NCBI RefSeq assembly: GCF_030540645.1
Contig: NZ_JAUNVV010000010.1
Location: 1-63,217 of the forward strand
Direction of reading: 5' to 3'
Length of the DNA: 63,217 bases
DNA from: Arthrobacter sp.
GTDB taxonomy: Bacteria > Actinomycetota > Actinomycetes > Actinomycetales > Micrococcaceae
Below, in pieces: positions 8,687-17,744 of the stretch (positions within the stretch are counted from its first letter, which is position 1; every line of letters starts with the position of its first letter). Below the pieces are notes generated by a model, which saw only the letters and a program-made list of their open reading frames with translations, was not told the DNA's origin and did no database searches. Both the position numbers and the translations under genes were made by a program.

Positions 8687-8702
8687 TCACCAAAGGACTT
8701 TT

Positions 8703-10250
8703 ATGCCTGCCGGAAAACCACGACGGCGCACCCTCCGCCGCCTGCTCCTCGCCACAACTACGGGCATCGCCGCGCTGGCTTTGGGCTCGTGTTCCGTGCT
8801 GGCGCCGGACACGCCGGTCATGACCTCTGCCGAAGCAGACACTATCGGAGACGTGCCCGCGGATTTGATGGACTTTTACACCCAAGCCGTGACGTGGAGT
8901 TCGTGTAACGGCGGCTTCCAATGCGCCGAGGTGAACGTGCCGCTGACGTACGAGAAGCCACAACAAGCCACCATCAAGCTCTCTGCCATTCGTCTACCGG
9001 CCACCGGCAAGCGCCTGGGTGCCATGCTGGTCAACCCCGGAGGACCCGGCGCTTCCGGCGTGAACATGGTCAAGGACGGGGGGAAGAGCTACTTCTCCAA
9101 GAAGCTGCGCGGCGCCTACGACGTGGTGGGTTTCGACCCGCGCGGCGTGCAGCGCTCGGAAGGCGTCCAGTGCCTTGACGCTGCGCAAATGGATGCGGCA
9201 CGCCAGGTGGACTTTGACATGTCCACCGACGCCGGAATGGCCGCCGCCGAAGCTGAAGCGAAGAGCCAAACAAAACTGTGTGAGAAGAACTCTGGCCCCG
9301 TCCTGGGCCACATGGACACCGTCAGCTCTGCCCGCGACATGGATGTTTTGCGTGCCGTACTGGGCGACAAACAGCTCAACTACATGGGTTTCTCCTACGG
9401 CACCAAGCTGGGCGCCACCTATGCCGGCCTGTTCCCACAACGGGTGGGCAAGTTCTCCCTTGACGGCGCCCTGGACCCCTCTCTTGATATTGACCAGGTC
9501 TCCCTGGGCCAGGCCGTGGGCTTTGAAAACGCACTTCGAGCGTGGGCGAAGAACTGCCTGGGCACCAGCGAGTGCCCTGTTTCTGGAACCGTTGACGATG
9601 CTGTGGCGCAGATCCGTGCATTGCAGTCCGTCTATACCCAAACCCCGCAGCAAACCTCGGAAGGCAGGGTGGTGACGGGTACTGAGTTCACCGGAGCCAT
9701 CGCCTTCGCCATGTACTCCACCGATTTGTGGGCTCCCCTCGCCGGTGCGTTGAAGCAGGCCTTTGCCGGCGATGCCTCCGGGATGTTGACATTGGCTGAC
9801 TTCTCCGCAGACCGTGACTCCGACGGGAAATACAACACCGACACACCGGCTGCTTTTACTGCCGTCAACTGCCTTGACTACCCCATGAATTCCGATCTCA
9901 CCCACATGCGCGAAGAAGCAGCCAAGTTGGATCAGGCCTCCCCCACCTTCGGAAAGATACTGGGATACTCCGGCTTGTCCTGCAAGTTTTGGCCATTCCC
10001 TGCCACCGGCAAGCCCGCCGCCATCTCCGCTGCCGGCGCCGGACCCATCCTGGTGGTGGGCACCACCGGGGACCCGGCCACGCCTTACGAATGGGCGCAG
10101 GCCATGGCCAAGCAGCTTGATTCCGCAGTCCTGGTGACATGGAACGGCGAAGGCCACACTGCGTACGGCCGGGCCAATGAATGCTTGACCCAAACCGTGG
10201 ACGACTACTTTGTGGACGGATTAGTTCCGGCAGCAGGCACCACCTGCTAG
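8703..10250 (+). CDS. Secreted lipoprotein alpha/beta hydrolase (tripeptidyl aminopeptidase-like)
   Basis: A 515-aa exported hydrolase. The N-terminus is a twin-basic lipoprotein signal with the lipobox LALGSC (C30). The alpha/beta-hydrolase core shows the oxyanion region NPGGPGASG, the GFDPRG turn and the nucleophile elbow GFSYGTKLGATY (S231). The C-terminal TAP-like domain carries GTTGDPATPYEWA with the catalytic Asp and GEGHTAYG with the catalytic His. This layout matches the actinobacterial SlpD/tripeptidyl aminopeptidase family. The real start is the ATG at 8703, since translation before it overlaps holB in another frame. It begins 16 nt after holB and may be read from the same message. 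Confidence 0.87.
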   Translation: MPAGKPRRRTLRRLLLATTTGIAALALGSCSVLAPDTPVMTSAEADTIGDVPADLMDFYTQAVTWSSCNGGFQCAEVNVPLTYEKPQQATIKLSAIRLPATGKRLGAMLVNPGGPGASGVNMVKDGGKSYFSKKLRGAYDVVGFDPRGVQRSEGVQCLDAAQMDAARQVDFDMSTDAGMAAAEAEAKSQTKLCEKNSGPVLGHMDTVSSARDMDVLRAVLGDKQLNYMGFSYGTKLGATYAGLFPQRVGKFSLDGALDPSLDIDQVSLGQAVGFENALRAWAKNCLGTSECPVSGTVDDAVAQIRALQSVYTQTPQQTSEGRVVTGTEFTGAIAFAMYSTDLWAPLAGALKQAFAGDASGMLTLADFSADRDSDGKYNTDTPAAFTAVNCLDYPMNSDLTHMREEAAKLDQASPTFGKILGYSGLSCKFWPFPATGKPAAISAAGAGPILVVGTTGDPATPYEWAQAMAKQLDSAVLVTWNGEGHTAYGRANECLTQTVDDYFVDGLVPAAGTTC

Positions 10251-10259
10251 GCATTGCAG

Positions 10260-10274
10260 ATGAGCCTGGCTCAT
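10260..10274. repeat. 15-bp perfect palindrome after the lipoprotein gene
   Basis: ATGAGCC and GGCTCAT flank a single T, 9 nt after the stop codon. There is no T run, so it may be a short transcript-end hairpin or a binding site. Confidence 0.35.
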
Positions 10275-10371
10275 TGGCTTGCTGGGGTGGATTTTGTACA
10301 TCAGCCCCGCGCATATTAGAGTGGTTTCTTGTGTTCAGCTGCTCACTCCAATCGGAGTCCGGCTAGCGCAG

Positions 10372-10447
10372 GCCTCCATAGCTCAGTTGGTAGAGCGTCT
10401 CACTCGTAATGAGAAGGTCAACAGTTCGATTCTGTTTGGAGGCCCCA
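10372..10447 (+). tRNA. tRNA-Thr (anticodon CGT)
   Basis: A full cloverleaf: acceptor GCCTCCA pairs with TGGAGGC, the D-arm region is AGCTCAGTTGGTAGAGC, the anticodon stem TCTCA/TGAGA holds loop CTCGTAA with anticodon CGT (reads ACG), and the T-arm is AACAG-TTCGATT-CTGTT. The discriminator is C10444 and the CCA tail is encoded at 10445-10447. Confidence 0.97.
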
Positions 10448-10450
10448 ACA

Positions 10451-10487
10451 AAAACCCTTCCATTTTTAGCTAATGGAAGGGTTTTTT
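10451..10487 (+). terminator. Intrinsic terminator after tRNA-Thr
   Basis: A 14-bp perfect stem (10451-10464 with 10472-10485) with a 7-nt loop is followed by a run of T residues to 10487, starting 3 nt after the encoded CCA. Confidence 0.92.
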
Positions 10488-10545
10488 GGTGCCCGGCGCC
10501 GGATTGTTACAACCGCTTTCAGCCACATCCGACGTAGCATGAAGC

Positions 10546-11112
10546 ATGGTCGACTTAACTGCACTGGTTGCTGCACCGTCCACCGGCTTCCTTGGTGGCA
10601 TCCAGGATGCTGCCCCTGCCCTGACGCTCTTGATCGCAGCCATCGCGATCATCCCCGCCTGGATCACCATCGTAAAATCGGCGAGGTCCAGCAAGCAGGG
10701 CCGCTGGTGGAGCGAAGTCCAGTGGGCACTCGATGCGGTGTTCAGCGAGAACACCGTCAAGCAAAAGGCCGGAATCAGAACGATTCTCATCCTGTCGCGC
10801 GAAAAGTGGCTCGGGCAGCACGAGCTGGAAGTCCTGGATGCAGCGTGGGAGCAGTCCCTCGTCCAGTCCGCAACGGGAGGCCTTCGCGGAGAGGCACCCA
10901 GCCTCGGCCAGGAACGAGAACCCTTCCCGGAAGGAATTCGAGGCCCCGACGCCGACGCGAACGGTGAGCCCGACGCGCCAGAAGCCGACAGCGCAGCCAG
11001 CCGTGAAGCCAAGGGCAAGGTTCAAATCGAGGCCGCGAAGCTCAAAGTTGCCCTCGACGCCCGTCTGGCCCGCGAAACCCCCACGTGGGTTCAGACAAAG
11101 TCCAAGGAATAG
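10546..11112 (+). CDS. Unknown membrane protein with charged C-terminal half
   Basis: A 188-aa protein I do not recognise. One strong transmembrane helix lies near the N-terminus (about residues 22-43, ALTLLIAAIAIIPAWITIV), followed by basic residues (KSARSSKQGRWW) that place the rest in the cytoplasm. The middle part (about 56-105) is a compact helical segment (NTVKQKAGIRTILILSREKW). Residues 110-188 are rich in Glu, Asp, Ala and Lys and probably disordered or coiled. It stands alone 58 nt after the tRNA-Thr terminator, so it has its own promoter, and lies 10 nt before the oxidoreductase gene. Base composition is like that of its neighbours. No phage or integrase gene accompanies it. Confidence 0.65.
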   Translation: MVDLTALVAAPSTGFLGGIQDAAPALTLLIAAIAIIPAWITIVKSARSSKQGRWWSEVQWALDAVFSENTVKQKAGIRTILILSREKWLGQHELEVLDAAWEQSLVQSATGGLRGEAPSLGQEREPFPEGIRGPDADANGEPDAPEADSAASREAKGKVQIEAAKLKVALDARLARETPTWVQTKSKE

Positions 11113-11122
11113 CCGGGCACGA

Positions 11123-12043
11123 ATGAGAGCGTTCGTCTTGTCAGCAGCAGGTGCCAGCACGGTGGAACCGGCCGAGGTTCCCCTGCCGTTGATCGACACC
11201 GATGAACTGCTGGTGCAGGTCAAGGCTGTTGGCGTGGGCATCCACGACTCCTATTTTCTGCCCGGCGACGCCCGCTACCCGTACCCGATCGGCATTGAGG
11301 CCGCGGGCATTGTGGCGGAGGTTGGATCCGCCACCTCGGGCTTTGACCCGGGTGAGCGTATTGCGTTCGTCAGCTCGATGCAGCCCAAGGGTGGCACATG
11401 GGCCGAATACGCGGCCGTCAAGGCACACTCGCTGATCATCCCCATCCCGGATGACGTCGACTTTGTGCACGCAGCAGCGATCCCGGTCGCCGGCAACACC
11501 GTGCTTCGTGCTTTGCACGCCCTCACCGGCATCCAGGCGGGCGGTTCGCTCTTCATCGCCGGCGGGTCGGGCGCCATCGGTACTTTGGGCATCCAGCTCG
11601 CCCGCCAGCGCACATGGCGGGTTGGCGCCTCTGCATCAGCTGCGAACCATGGCTACCTGCGCTCGCTCGGGGCGGAATTCGTGGTCGACTACCACTGTCC
11701 CGACTGGGTTGAACAGGTACGCCAGTGGATGCCCGACGGCGTGGACGGGGCTCTCGCCGTCCAGCCGGGCACCGCCGCGGAAACGTTGGGTGTGGTAAAA
11801 AACGGCGGCCAGCTGGTGCCGATCTCCGGCGATACCCCCGCCCCTGAACGTGGCATCGAGGTGGCGGGGATTCCCTACACAGTGGATGTGCGGGGCGAAG
11901 TACTGCAACTTATGAACGATGTTGCGGCAGCCAGGATCCACGTCGAGCTCGAACACATCCACCCCTTCGAAGACGCCCTGGCTGCCCTGGCAAAAGTGCA
12001 AACGAGGCGCGCCCGCGGAAAGACCATCCTGCAACTTCCGTGA
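11123..12043 (+). CDS. MDR-family NADP-dependent quinone oxidoreductase-like protein
   Basis: A 306-aa medium-chain reductase without structural zinc. The N-terminal GroES-like domain has VKAVGVGIHDSYFLPGDARYPYPIGIEAAGIVAEVG, here with no zinc-binding Cys/His set. The cofactor domain carries the nucleotide loop AGGSGAIGTLGIQLA. The ending RRARGKTILQLP is typical of the quinone oxidoreductase branch. The ATG at 11123 is used; the longer open frame upstream merely overlaps the neighbouring gene. Substrate is unknown. Confidence 0.82.
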   Translation: MRAFVLSAAGASTVEPAEVPLPLIDTDELLVQVKAVGVGIHDSYFLPGDARYPYPIGIEAAGIVAEVGSATSGFDPGERIAFVSSMQPKGGTWAEYAAVKAHSLIIPIPDDVDFVHAAAIPVAGNTVLRALHALTGIQAGGSLFIAGGSGAIGTLGIQLARQRTWRVGASASAANHGYLRSLGAEFVVDYHCPDWVEQVRQWMPDGVDGALAVQPGTAAETLGVVKNGGQLVPISGDTPAPERGIEVAGIPYTVDVRGEVLQLMNDVAAARIHVELEHIHPFEDALAALAKVQTRRARGKTILQLP

Positions 12044-12094
12044 CGCCCAGTCCCCACCCACCCGTTGTGGGCCTTGGGGGCATACGATGGGCGC

Positions 12095-13258
12095 ATGCAA
12101 AAAGCAGCCCAGCACCGCACCCCCGCCCGTGAACCGGGCAGGGTGCATTGGATGGAGCTTTTCTTCGATCTGGTGTTTGTGGCCTTCATCGGGCAGCTGG
12201 CACACGGCATCCACGGCAATCCAGGCTGGCCCGAATTCGGCACCTACATCCTGCTCTTCTTCCCTGCATGGTGGGCGTGGGTCAACATTGTCTCCGTCAT
12301 CAACCTGCTGCCGGCGCTGACGTCGCGGGTGTTGGGTCTGGCCATGGTCGCAGCCATGGCCGCAGCCGGACTCATGGCAGCAGCCGCCCCTGAGGCCTTT
12401 GGCGACCGGGCGTGGGCGTTCTCCCTTGCCAACGCGGCCATGCGCATCCTGCTGCTCGTCCTGTGGCTTCACGAGCACCGCAAATACTCGTCGGAACAGC
12501 CGTGGCGCATCTGGATCTACAACGGCGGAACGGCCGCGCTCTGGCTCCTTGCCACGTTCCTGCCACTGTCCCTGTCCGTTATTTTGTGGGCCGTCGCCAT
12601 TGCCGTGGAAGTGGGCATGATTGCTGCCAGCCGGCTGATCGGTGCGCAGCAAAATCTTGGCGGGATCAATCTGGAGCATGCTGCGGAGCGTCTTGGCCTG
12701 TTTGTCATCATCGTGCTGGGCGAATCCATCTTCACGATCGTCTCGGAGCTTGCCCAGGACTGGCACCCCGGCCCCGCTCTGGCTGCCGCATTGGGCTTTG
12801 TGATCGTGGCACTGCTTGGCTGGGCGTTCTTTCAATACGGCACCGGCACACTTGCCATGGGCCTTGAGCAGCTGCGCAACCGTGAAGACTTCACCGGTAT
12901 CCTGCAAACCACGCTGTTCATGCCATTCGCTTTGGTTCTCGGGGTCACCTCGATCGCCGCCGCCATCGCCACGGCCATCCCAGCCCCGTTCGCGCGGCTG
13001 CCACTGGGCGCAGCCATTGCACTGGGCGGCGGGCTGGCACTGTTTTACGGTACGAACGCGCTCGTCTCCCTGCGTTTCGGCCTGCCGCCGGGAGCCGTCC
13101 TGCCCTGGGGCATCCCCGCCGTGGCGGCCGCGCTGGTACTTGTCCCGTTGGGCGCAAGGCTGCCAGCCGCCGTCGTGCTGGGGATAGCCGTGGCGATGCT
13201 CCTGCTGCTGACCTTCCAGGCCGAAGTCAATGCCCGACGGCGGCCGGCCGCGGTTTAG
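12095..13258 (+). CDS. ltrA: Low temperature requirement protein LtrA
   Basis: A polytopic membrane protein of 387 aa in the LtrA family. The diagnostic N-terminal motif WMELFFDLVFVAFIGQLAHG is at about residues 20-40, and VVIIVLGESIFTIV-type text (LFVIIVLGESIFTIVSEL) marks the central conserved helix. About ten to twelve hydrophobic helices follow one another. The family is named from a Listeria mutant unable to grow in the cold; the molecular function is not known. The ATG at 12095 is chosen over an earlier in-frame ATG because the motif then sits at the normal place. Its stop codon overlaps that of the convergent ABC gene. Confidence 0.88.
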   Translation: MQKAAQHRTPAREPGRVHWMELFFDLVFVAFIGQLAHGIHGNPGWPEFGTYILLFFPAWWAWVNIVSVINLLPALTSRVLGLAMVAAMAAAGLMAAAAPEAFGDRAWAFSLANAAMRILLLVLWLHEHRKYSSEQPWRIWIYNGGTAALWLLATFLPLSLSVILWAVAIAVEVGMIAASRLIGAQQNLGGINLEHAAERLGLFVIIVLGESIFTIVSELAQDWHPGPALAAALGFVIVALLGWAFFQYGTGTLAMGLEQLRNREDFTGILQTTLFMPFALVLGVTSIAAAIATAIPAPFARLPLGAAIALGGGLALFYGTNALVSLRFGLPPGAVLPWGIPAVAAALVLVPLGARLPAAVVLGIAVAMLLLLTFQAEVNARRRPAAV

Positions 13259-14439
13259 CCCTGCCAGGGGAAAACGACGCCCTCGCCCACCACTTTCAGG
13301 AAAAGTTCGGTGCCGGGGCGGGCCAGCATGGCGTTCCAGTGCCGGATGTTGATAACCTCGCCACCGACGGGCTGGTGCGGATCGCGGGGGTGCTCCGCGT
13401 CGACGAGGATGGGTTCAAGCTGGATCCGTACGGTGGTTTCAGGGCCGAAGTAGTCGGTGTCCACAACGCGTCCGCGGATGGAGCTGCCGCTGGAGATCCG
13501 GATCTGTTCGGGACGCAGCATCAGGTTGACCTTGCCTTGGACCTTGGGCATGCGCACGGGTATGCCACCCAGCGAGCACAATGCCAGTGAGCCTTCCAGC
13601 CAGGCCTCGAGGATGACGGCGTCGCCCAGGAATTCGGCGGTGGCCCTGTCCGCGGGGCGCGTGTAGACAACGAAGGGGCTGCCGATCTGGGCCAGTTTTC
13701 CGTCTCGCATGACGGCGACCTGGTCGGCGAAGCTCAGCGCCTCCGCCTGGTCGTGGGTGACAAGGATGGTTGTCACCCCGGCTTGTTCAAGGGTCTGCGA
13801 GACGGCCCGGCGTGTGGCGACCCGCAGCCCGGCGTCCAGGGCGCTGAACGGCTCATCCAGCAGCATCAGCTCGGGTTGGCGTGCCAGCGCGCGGGCCAGA
13901 GCCACCCGCTGCTGCTGCCCACCGGACAGCTGGTGGGGCCGGCGTTTGGCGTAGGAGGCGTTCATGGAGACCATCTCCAACAGCTCACCCACCCGCCGTG
14001 CGGCGGCCTTGCCACGCAGCGGCAGCCCAAAGGCAATGTTCGCACCAACGCTCAAGTGCGGGAACAAGGCCCCGTCCTGGGCCACGTAGCCAACGCTTCG
14101 CTTGTGCGCGGGAACCCACTTCTCCGGGCCTGCAACCTCGGCACCGCCCAAGGCTATCCGCCCCGCGTCCGGCGCTGAAAAGCCGGCGATGAGGCGCAGC
14201 AGTGTGGTTTTTCCTGAGCCCGAGGGGCCCACAATGGCAGTGGTACGTCCCTGCGCAACGCTCAGGTCCACGCCCTTGAGGACTTCCGTGCCGCCATACC
14301 GCTTGCGAACGTCTGTGATCTCAAGGTGGTCGGGCGCATCGCTGGAGTCATGTACGAACGTCCTGCTGCTTGGCCCTGCCGGGCGTGGGACTGCGCTGTG
14401 GCGGGAACCCTGGCGGATGTCATGGGGTTGGGTAGTCAT
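13255..14439 (-). CDS. Ferric iron ABC transporter ATP-binding protein
   Basis: A 394-aa ABC ATPase. Walker A is GPSGSGKTT, the Q-loop follows ([14 protein letters not shown]), the signature is [15 protein letters not shown], Walker B is [12 protein letters not shown] and the H-loop is LVTHD. The C-terminal TOBE-like region (about 290-394, MLRPEQIRI) places it with FbpC/SfuC-type importers. A non-conserved 35-residue N-terminal tail precedes the domain. It overlaps the permease gene by 4 nt and is last in the operon. It energises ferric iron uptake with the permease and binding protein upstream. Its stop codon overlaps the ltrA stop codon. Confidence 0.9.
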   Translation of the reverse strand: MTTQPHDIRQGSRHSAVPRPAGPSSRTFVHDSSDAPDHLEITDVRKRYGGTEVLKGVDLSVAQGRTTAIVGPSGSGKTTLLRLIAGFSAPDAGRIALGGAEVAGPEKWVPAHKRSVGYVAQDGALFPHLSVGANIAFGLPLRGKAAARRVGELLEMVSMNASYAKRRPHQLSGGQQQRVALARALARQPELMLLDEPFSALDAGLRVATRRAVSQTLEQAGVTTILVTHDQAEALSFADQVAVMRDGKLAQIGSPFVVYTRPADRATAEFLGDAVILEAWLEGSLALCSLGGIPVRMPKVQGKVNLMLRPEQIRISSGSSIRGRVVDTDYFGPETTVRIQLEPILVDAEHPRDPHQPVGGEVINIRHWNAMLARPGTELFLKVVGEGVVFPWQG

Positions 14440-16034
14440 TGTCCAGCGGCTTTCTTGGATTGCACAAACAGAAGGTAGGTCATGGGCGCTGAGAGCAAAA
14501 TCATCAACAATGCGTAGGGTGCTGCCCCCATGTAATCAATTTCGCTGCTCAACAGCCAAAATTGGGTGGCCAGCGTGCGTGTGCCGTTGGGGGCGAGCAG
14601 CAGCGTCGCCGTCAGCTCATTCACAATACCCAGGAACACCAATGCCGCCCCTCCGGCCGCTGCAGGTGCCGCCAGGCGCAAAGTCACGCGCAGGAACGCC
14701 ACCAACGGAGGTTTGCCCAGCGCACGGGCGGCCTCGTCCAATTCACGCGGCACTTGGGCAAGGCCCGCCCTCAAGTTCACCAAGGCCCGTGGCATGAACA
14801 GCAGGGCATAAGCGGCCACCAGCACCAACGAGCTTTGGTAGATGGCAGGGACGTTGTGGACCGTGATGGTGACAAGCGCCAACGCCACCACGATGCCCGG
14901 CATGGAGCTTGAAATGTAGTTGACAGCTTCAAGGAACGTACTGACGGGCCCCGGGTGGCGGATCACCAAGTATGCCAGCGGGAACGCCAGCACAGTTGTC
15001 ACCGCGGCTCCAATCAGGCCGTAGTCAAGTGTTCGTAGCAAAGAGGTAAGCAGGTCGTTTCGCGTCCAGACTTCTGCGCCACCGGCAATGAGCCAGCGCC
15101 CCACGTGCCACAGCGGCACACCCAGTGCCAGCACCGCCACTGCGATCAAGGCCAGCTGTCCGGGCGCTTGGTAAGCCCCCAGCTTCAAGCGGGTGGGGCC
15201 CGACTGTACCCCGGCACCCACGCGGGCATAACGGGCACTACCGCGCGTCCTGGACTCGGCCAGCAGCAGCAGCAAGCAAAACAACACCAGGACGCTGGCG
15301 AGCATATTCGCTGCGGCGCCGTTGAAGGTGGAACGGAATTGGTCGTAGATGGCCGTGGTGAACGTGTCGAACGCGATCATGGCAAAGGCGCCGTATTCCG
15401 CCAGCAGGTGAAGCGACACAAGCAGCGCGCCGCCGGCTGTCGCCAACCGCAATTGTGGCAGCACCACCCTGAAGAACACCCTCCAAGGGCCCAGGCCGAG
15501 AGCTGCCGCCGACTGTTCAAGCGCCGGATCCAGCCTGCTCAGCACGGCCGCCACCGGGATGTACACGAGCGGGAAGTAGGAAAGCACCGAGATCAGCACA
15601 CCGCCAAAGATCCCACCAAGGGAGGGGATGGCACTGACCCAGGCGTAGCTGTTCACGAAGGCAGGGATGGCCAGCGGGGCCGCCAGCAGCACCGCCCACG
15701 CCTTGTTCCCGGCCAGGGAAGTCCGTTCCACCAGCCAGGCCCCGCCAACCCCAATGAGCACGCACAGCGGCACCGTGATCAGCACCAGTGAAAGTGTGTT
15801 AAAGAGCAATTCGCCAACGCGCGGGCGGAACACCAAAGTAGCAATGGTGTCCCATCCGGCGTTGGCGGTGGCGACCACCACAAACCCGAGCGGCAGCAGG
15901 GAGAATGCGGCGATCAAAAGACAAAGTACAACGACGGGCCAAGGGCCGAAGCGTGAGCCCCGGCCCCCAGCAGCGTTACGTAAGTTCTTGGCACCCGACT
16001 TGCGGGCCGCCGTCGTACTTTGTTGTGAAGTCAT
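14436..16034 (-). CDS. Ferric iron ABC transporter permease (double-length)
   Basis: A 532-aa FbpB/SfuB-type permease made of two fused binding-protein-dependent permease modules with about twelve transmembrane helices. EAA-loop sequences appear in both halves: [22 protein letters not shown] and [20 protein letters not shown]. The first loop precedes the centre (about 195) and the second is near 430. It forms the membrane channel for iron released from the binding protein. It starts 5 nt after the binding-protein stop codon and overlaps the ATPase gene by 4 nt, so the three form one operon. Confidence 0.91.
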   Translation of the reverse strand: MTSQQSTTAARKSGAKNLRNAAGGRGSRFGPWPVVVLCLLIAAFSLLPLGFVVVATANAGWDTIATLVFRPRVGELLFNTLSLVLITVPLCVLIGVGGAWLVERTSLAGNKAWAVLLAAPLAIPAFVNSYAWVSAIPSLGGIFGGVLISVLSYFPLVYIPVAAVLSRLDPALEQSAAALGLGPWRVFFRVVLPQLRLATAGGALLVSLHLLAEYGAFAMIAFDTFTTAIYDQFRSTFNGAAANMLASVLVLFCLLLLLAESRTRGSARYARVGAGVQSGPTRLKLGAYQAPGQLALIAVAVLALGVPLWHVGRWLIAGGAEVWTRNDLLTSLLRTLDYGLIGAAVTTVLAFPLAYLVIRHPGPVSTFLEAVNYISSSMPGIVVALALVTITVHNVPAIYQSSLVLVAAYALLFMPRALVNLRAGLAQVPRELDEAARALGKPPLVAFLRVTLRLAAPAAAGGAALVFLGIVNELTATLLLAPNGTRTLATQFWLLSSEIDYMGAAPYALLMILLSAPMTYLLFVQSKKAAGQ

Positions 16035-16039
16035 TAAAA

Positions 16040-17110
16040 CTACAGTAGTCCAGCCTGGGTCATGAGATCGATGACCTTGGCGGAGTTCAGCTTCGCCGGG
16101 TCAATTTTGGGGGCTTGCAGGTCAGCGAGCGGGACCAGCTTGTCATTGGCCGCAACTCCCGAGGCGACCGGGTACTCGAAGCTGGTGCCTGTCTGCAGGA
16201 TGGTCTGGCCAGCCTTGCCGGTGACGAATTCGAGGAACTTCTGGGCGTTTTCCTGGTGCTTGCTGGAGGCCAGAACACCACCACCGGAGATGGACACAAA
16301 CGCGCCCGGATCTTCGTTCTTGAAGTAGTGCAGGGATACGTTGTTGGAGTTTTCGCCCGTCTTGGCCTGATCTCCGAACCAGTAGTAATGGTAGATGATG
16401 GCGCCTTCAACTTCGCCGGCGTTGACGGCCTTCATGGCGGTGCTGTTGCCCTTGTAGGCCTTGGAGTTTTCCTTCATGGCCGTGAGCCACTTCGACGTGG
16501 CATCTTCACCTTCGAGCTCCAGCATGGCCGAAACAATCGCCTGGAAGTCCGCGCCGGACGGTGAAGCGGCCCAGCGGCCCTTCCATGCGGGATCGGCCAG
16601 GTCCATGATGGACTTCGGCAGCTGGTCCGCGTTTAGTTTGGTCTTGTCATAGGCGAAGACGGTGCTGCGGGCGGCAATACCTGTCCACTTGTTCGTGGAG
16701 GGGCGGTACTGGGCCGGGACCTGCTCCTGGATCTTGGCGCTCGTGTCAGCGAAGAGACCGGCGTTCTCAACCTGTGTCATGCCTGGGGAGTTCTCCGTCA
16801 GGAACACATCGGCGGGGGACTTGGCGCCTTCGGCGATGAGCTGGTTGCTCAGTTCCAGGTCGCTTCCCGGACGAATCGTGACCTTGATGCCGGTTTCCTT
16901 GGTGAATTCATCCACCCAGGCCTGCGTGAGGGAGTCGTGCTGGGCGTTGTAGACGGTGATGGCGTCTTCGGCACCGCCAGCAGCCCCGCTGCTTTGCGCC
17001 GGGGAGGTGGAGCCGCCACAAGCGGCAAGGGCCAAAACGGAGGCACCGGCCAAGGCAGCCAAGGCGGTCTTGTTGAACTGCTTCCTGGTCAAGGAGGTCA
17101 TCGAGGTCAT
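16040..17110 (-). CDS. Ferric iron ABC transporter substrate-binding lipoprotein
   Basis: A 356-aa extracytoplasmic solute-binding protein of the FbpA/FutA type. The signal ends in the lipobox LALAAC (C31 from the chosen start). The sequence has the type 1 binding-protein core ([27 protein letters not shown]) and the tyrosine pair region IIYHYYWFG that normally coordinates Fe3+. The ATG at 17110 follows an AAAGG ribosome site; the frame extends to a TTG at 17128. An IdeR-type iron box lies 58 nt upstream. It captures ferric iron on the outer face of the membrane and delivers it to the permease. Confidence 0.92.
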   Translation of the reverse strand: MTSMTSLTRKQFNKTALAALAGASVLALAACGGSTSPAQSSGAAGGAEDAITVYNAQHDSLTQAWVDEFTKETGIKVTIRPGSDLELSNQLIAEGAKSPADVFLTENSPGMTQVENAGLFADTSAKIQEQVPAQYRPSTNKWTGIAARSTVFAYDKTKLNADQLPKSIMDLADPAWKGRWAASPSGADFQAIVSAMLELEGEDATSKWLTAMKENSKAYKGNSTAMKAVNAGEVEGAIIYHYYWFGDQAKTGENSNNVSLHYFKNEDPGAFVSISGGGVLASSKHQENAQKFLEFVTGKAGQTILQTGTSFEYPVASGVAANDKLVPLADLQAPKIDPAKLNSAKVIDLMTQAGLL

Positions 17111-17167
17111 CTGGGAGCCTTTCGGCAATAGGAATAATTAGCGAACGTAAATCGATCGTAATGCATG

Positions 17168-17186
17168 AAAGGACAGCCTACCCTCA
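17168..17186 (-). promoter_or_regulatory. Candidate IdeR/DtxR iron box before the iron operon
   Basis: On the minus strand the 19 bases read TGAGGGTAGGCTGTCCTTT. Against the IdeR/DmdR consensus TWAGGTTAGSCTAACCTWA I count 14 matches of 19, including the AGG-TAGGCT core. It is 58 nt upstream of the binding-protein start, where an iron-loaded repressor would block transcription. Confidence 0.65.
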
Positions 17187-17238
17187 CAAACTGTGCAATG
17201 TGACGCAGTTCTCTCAGGGTTTTATTCCGTGGGTGGGA

Positions 17239-17739
17239 TTATTCGTTGTCTGACGACGTTTTATGCAACAATTCGCCGGCCCGATTCACGTGCTGGACCA
17301 CAATGGTGGCCTTGCGTTCGACGCCGATGCCCTCCCCCACGCCGAGCCTCACCAGCGCGATGGCTTCCGCTGTTGCTGCCAGGGCGTTGCCTGCTCGCGA
17401 GAGTTCTCGGTGCACGTCATTGAGGTACCCCCCTGTGCCCGTTGGGATTTCCATGCCTTCGCTGGGGCCTGCAGCATGGCCCGCTGTGGCGATGTCGCGG
17501 ACCACGGGCAGCAGGTCTGCAAGATTGTTCGCCACGACCACCATCTCCTGGTACGTTTCGGCCGCCTGTGCCTCGGATTGGTGGGGTGTTGGCCCGGCAG
17601 CTTCCAAACCTTCAAGCATCTGGTGGAAGCGGTCAAGGCCACGCCGGAACCTGTCGTGGTCGCGGCGCCACACACCCTTGCCCAGTTCGGCGTCGTCGAG
17701 TTTGGCCTGGCGCGAGGCACCAAATAGTCCCTTGAGCAT
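17239..17739 (-). CDS. Conserved helical protein of unknown function, paired with bpa
   Basis: A soluble 166-aa protein with no signal peptide or membrane helix. It is mostly alpha-helical, with HDRFRRGLDRFHQMLEGLEAAGP near the start and long Ala/Leu/Val-rich heptad-like helices after residue 60 (NNLADLLPVVRDIATAG, LAATAEAIALVRLG). I do not recognise the family. It begins 5 nt after the bpa stop codon in the same direction, so the two are almost certainly cotranscribed, and a link with proteasome activation is a fair guess but only from context. Confidence 0.7.
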   Translation of the reverse strand: MLKGLFGASRQAKLDDAELGKGVWRRDHDRFRRGLDRFHQMLEGLEAAGPTPHQSEAQAAETYQEMVVVANNLADLLPVVRDIATAGHAAGPSEGMEIPTGTGGYLNDVHRELSRAGNALAATAEAIALVRLGVGEGIGVERKATIVVQHVNRAGELLHKTSSDNE

Positions 17740-17744
17740 GCGCG

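Noticed and set aside
10733..11122. N-terminal extension of the MDR oxidoreductase
   Set aside because: It overlaps the 188-aa membrane-protein gene out of frame; the ATG at 11123 gives a normal MDR N-terminus.
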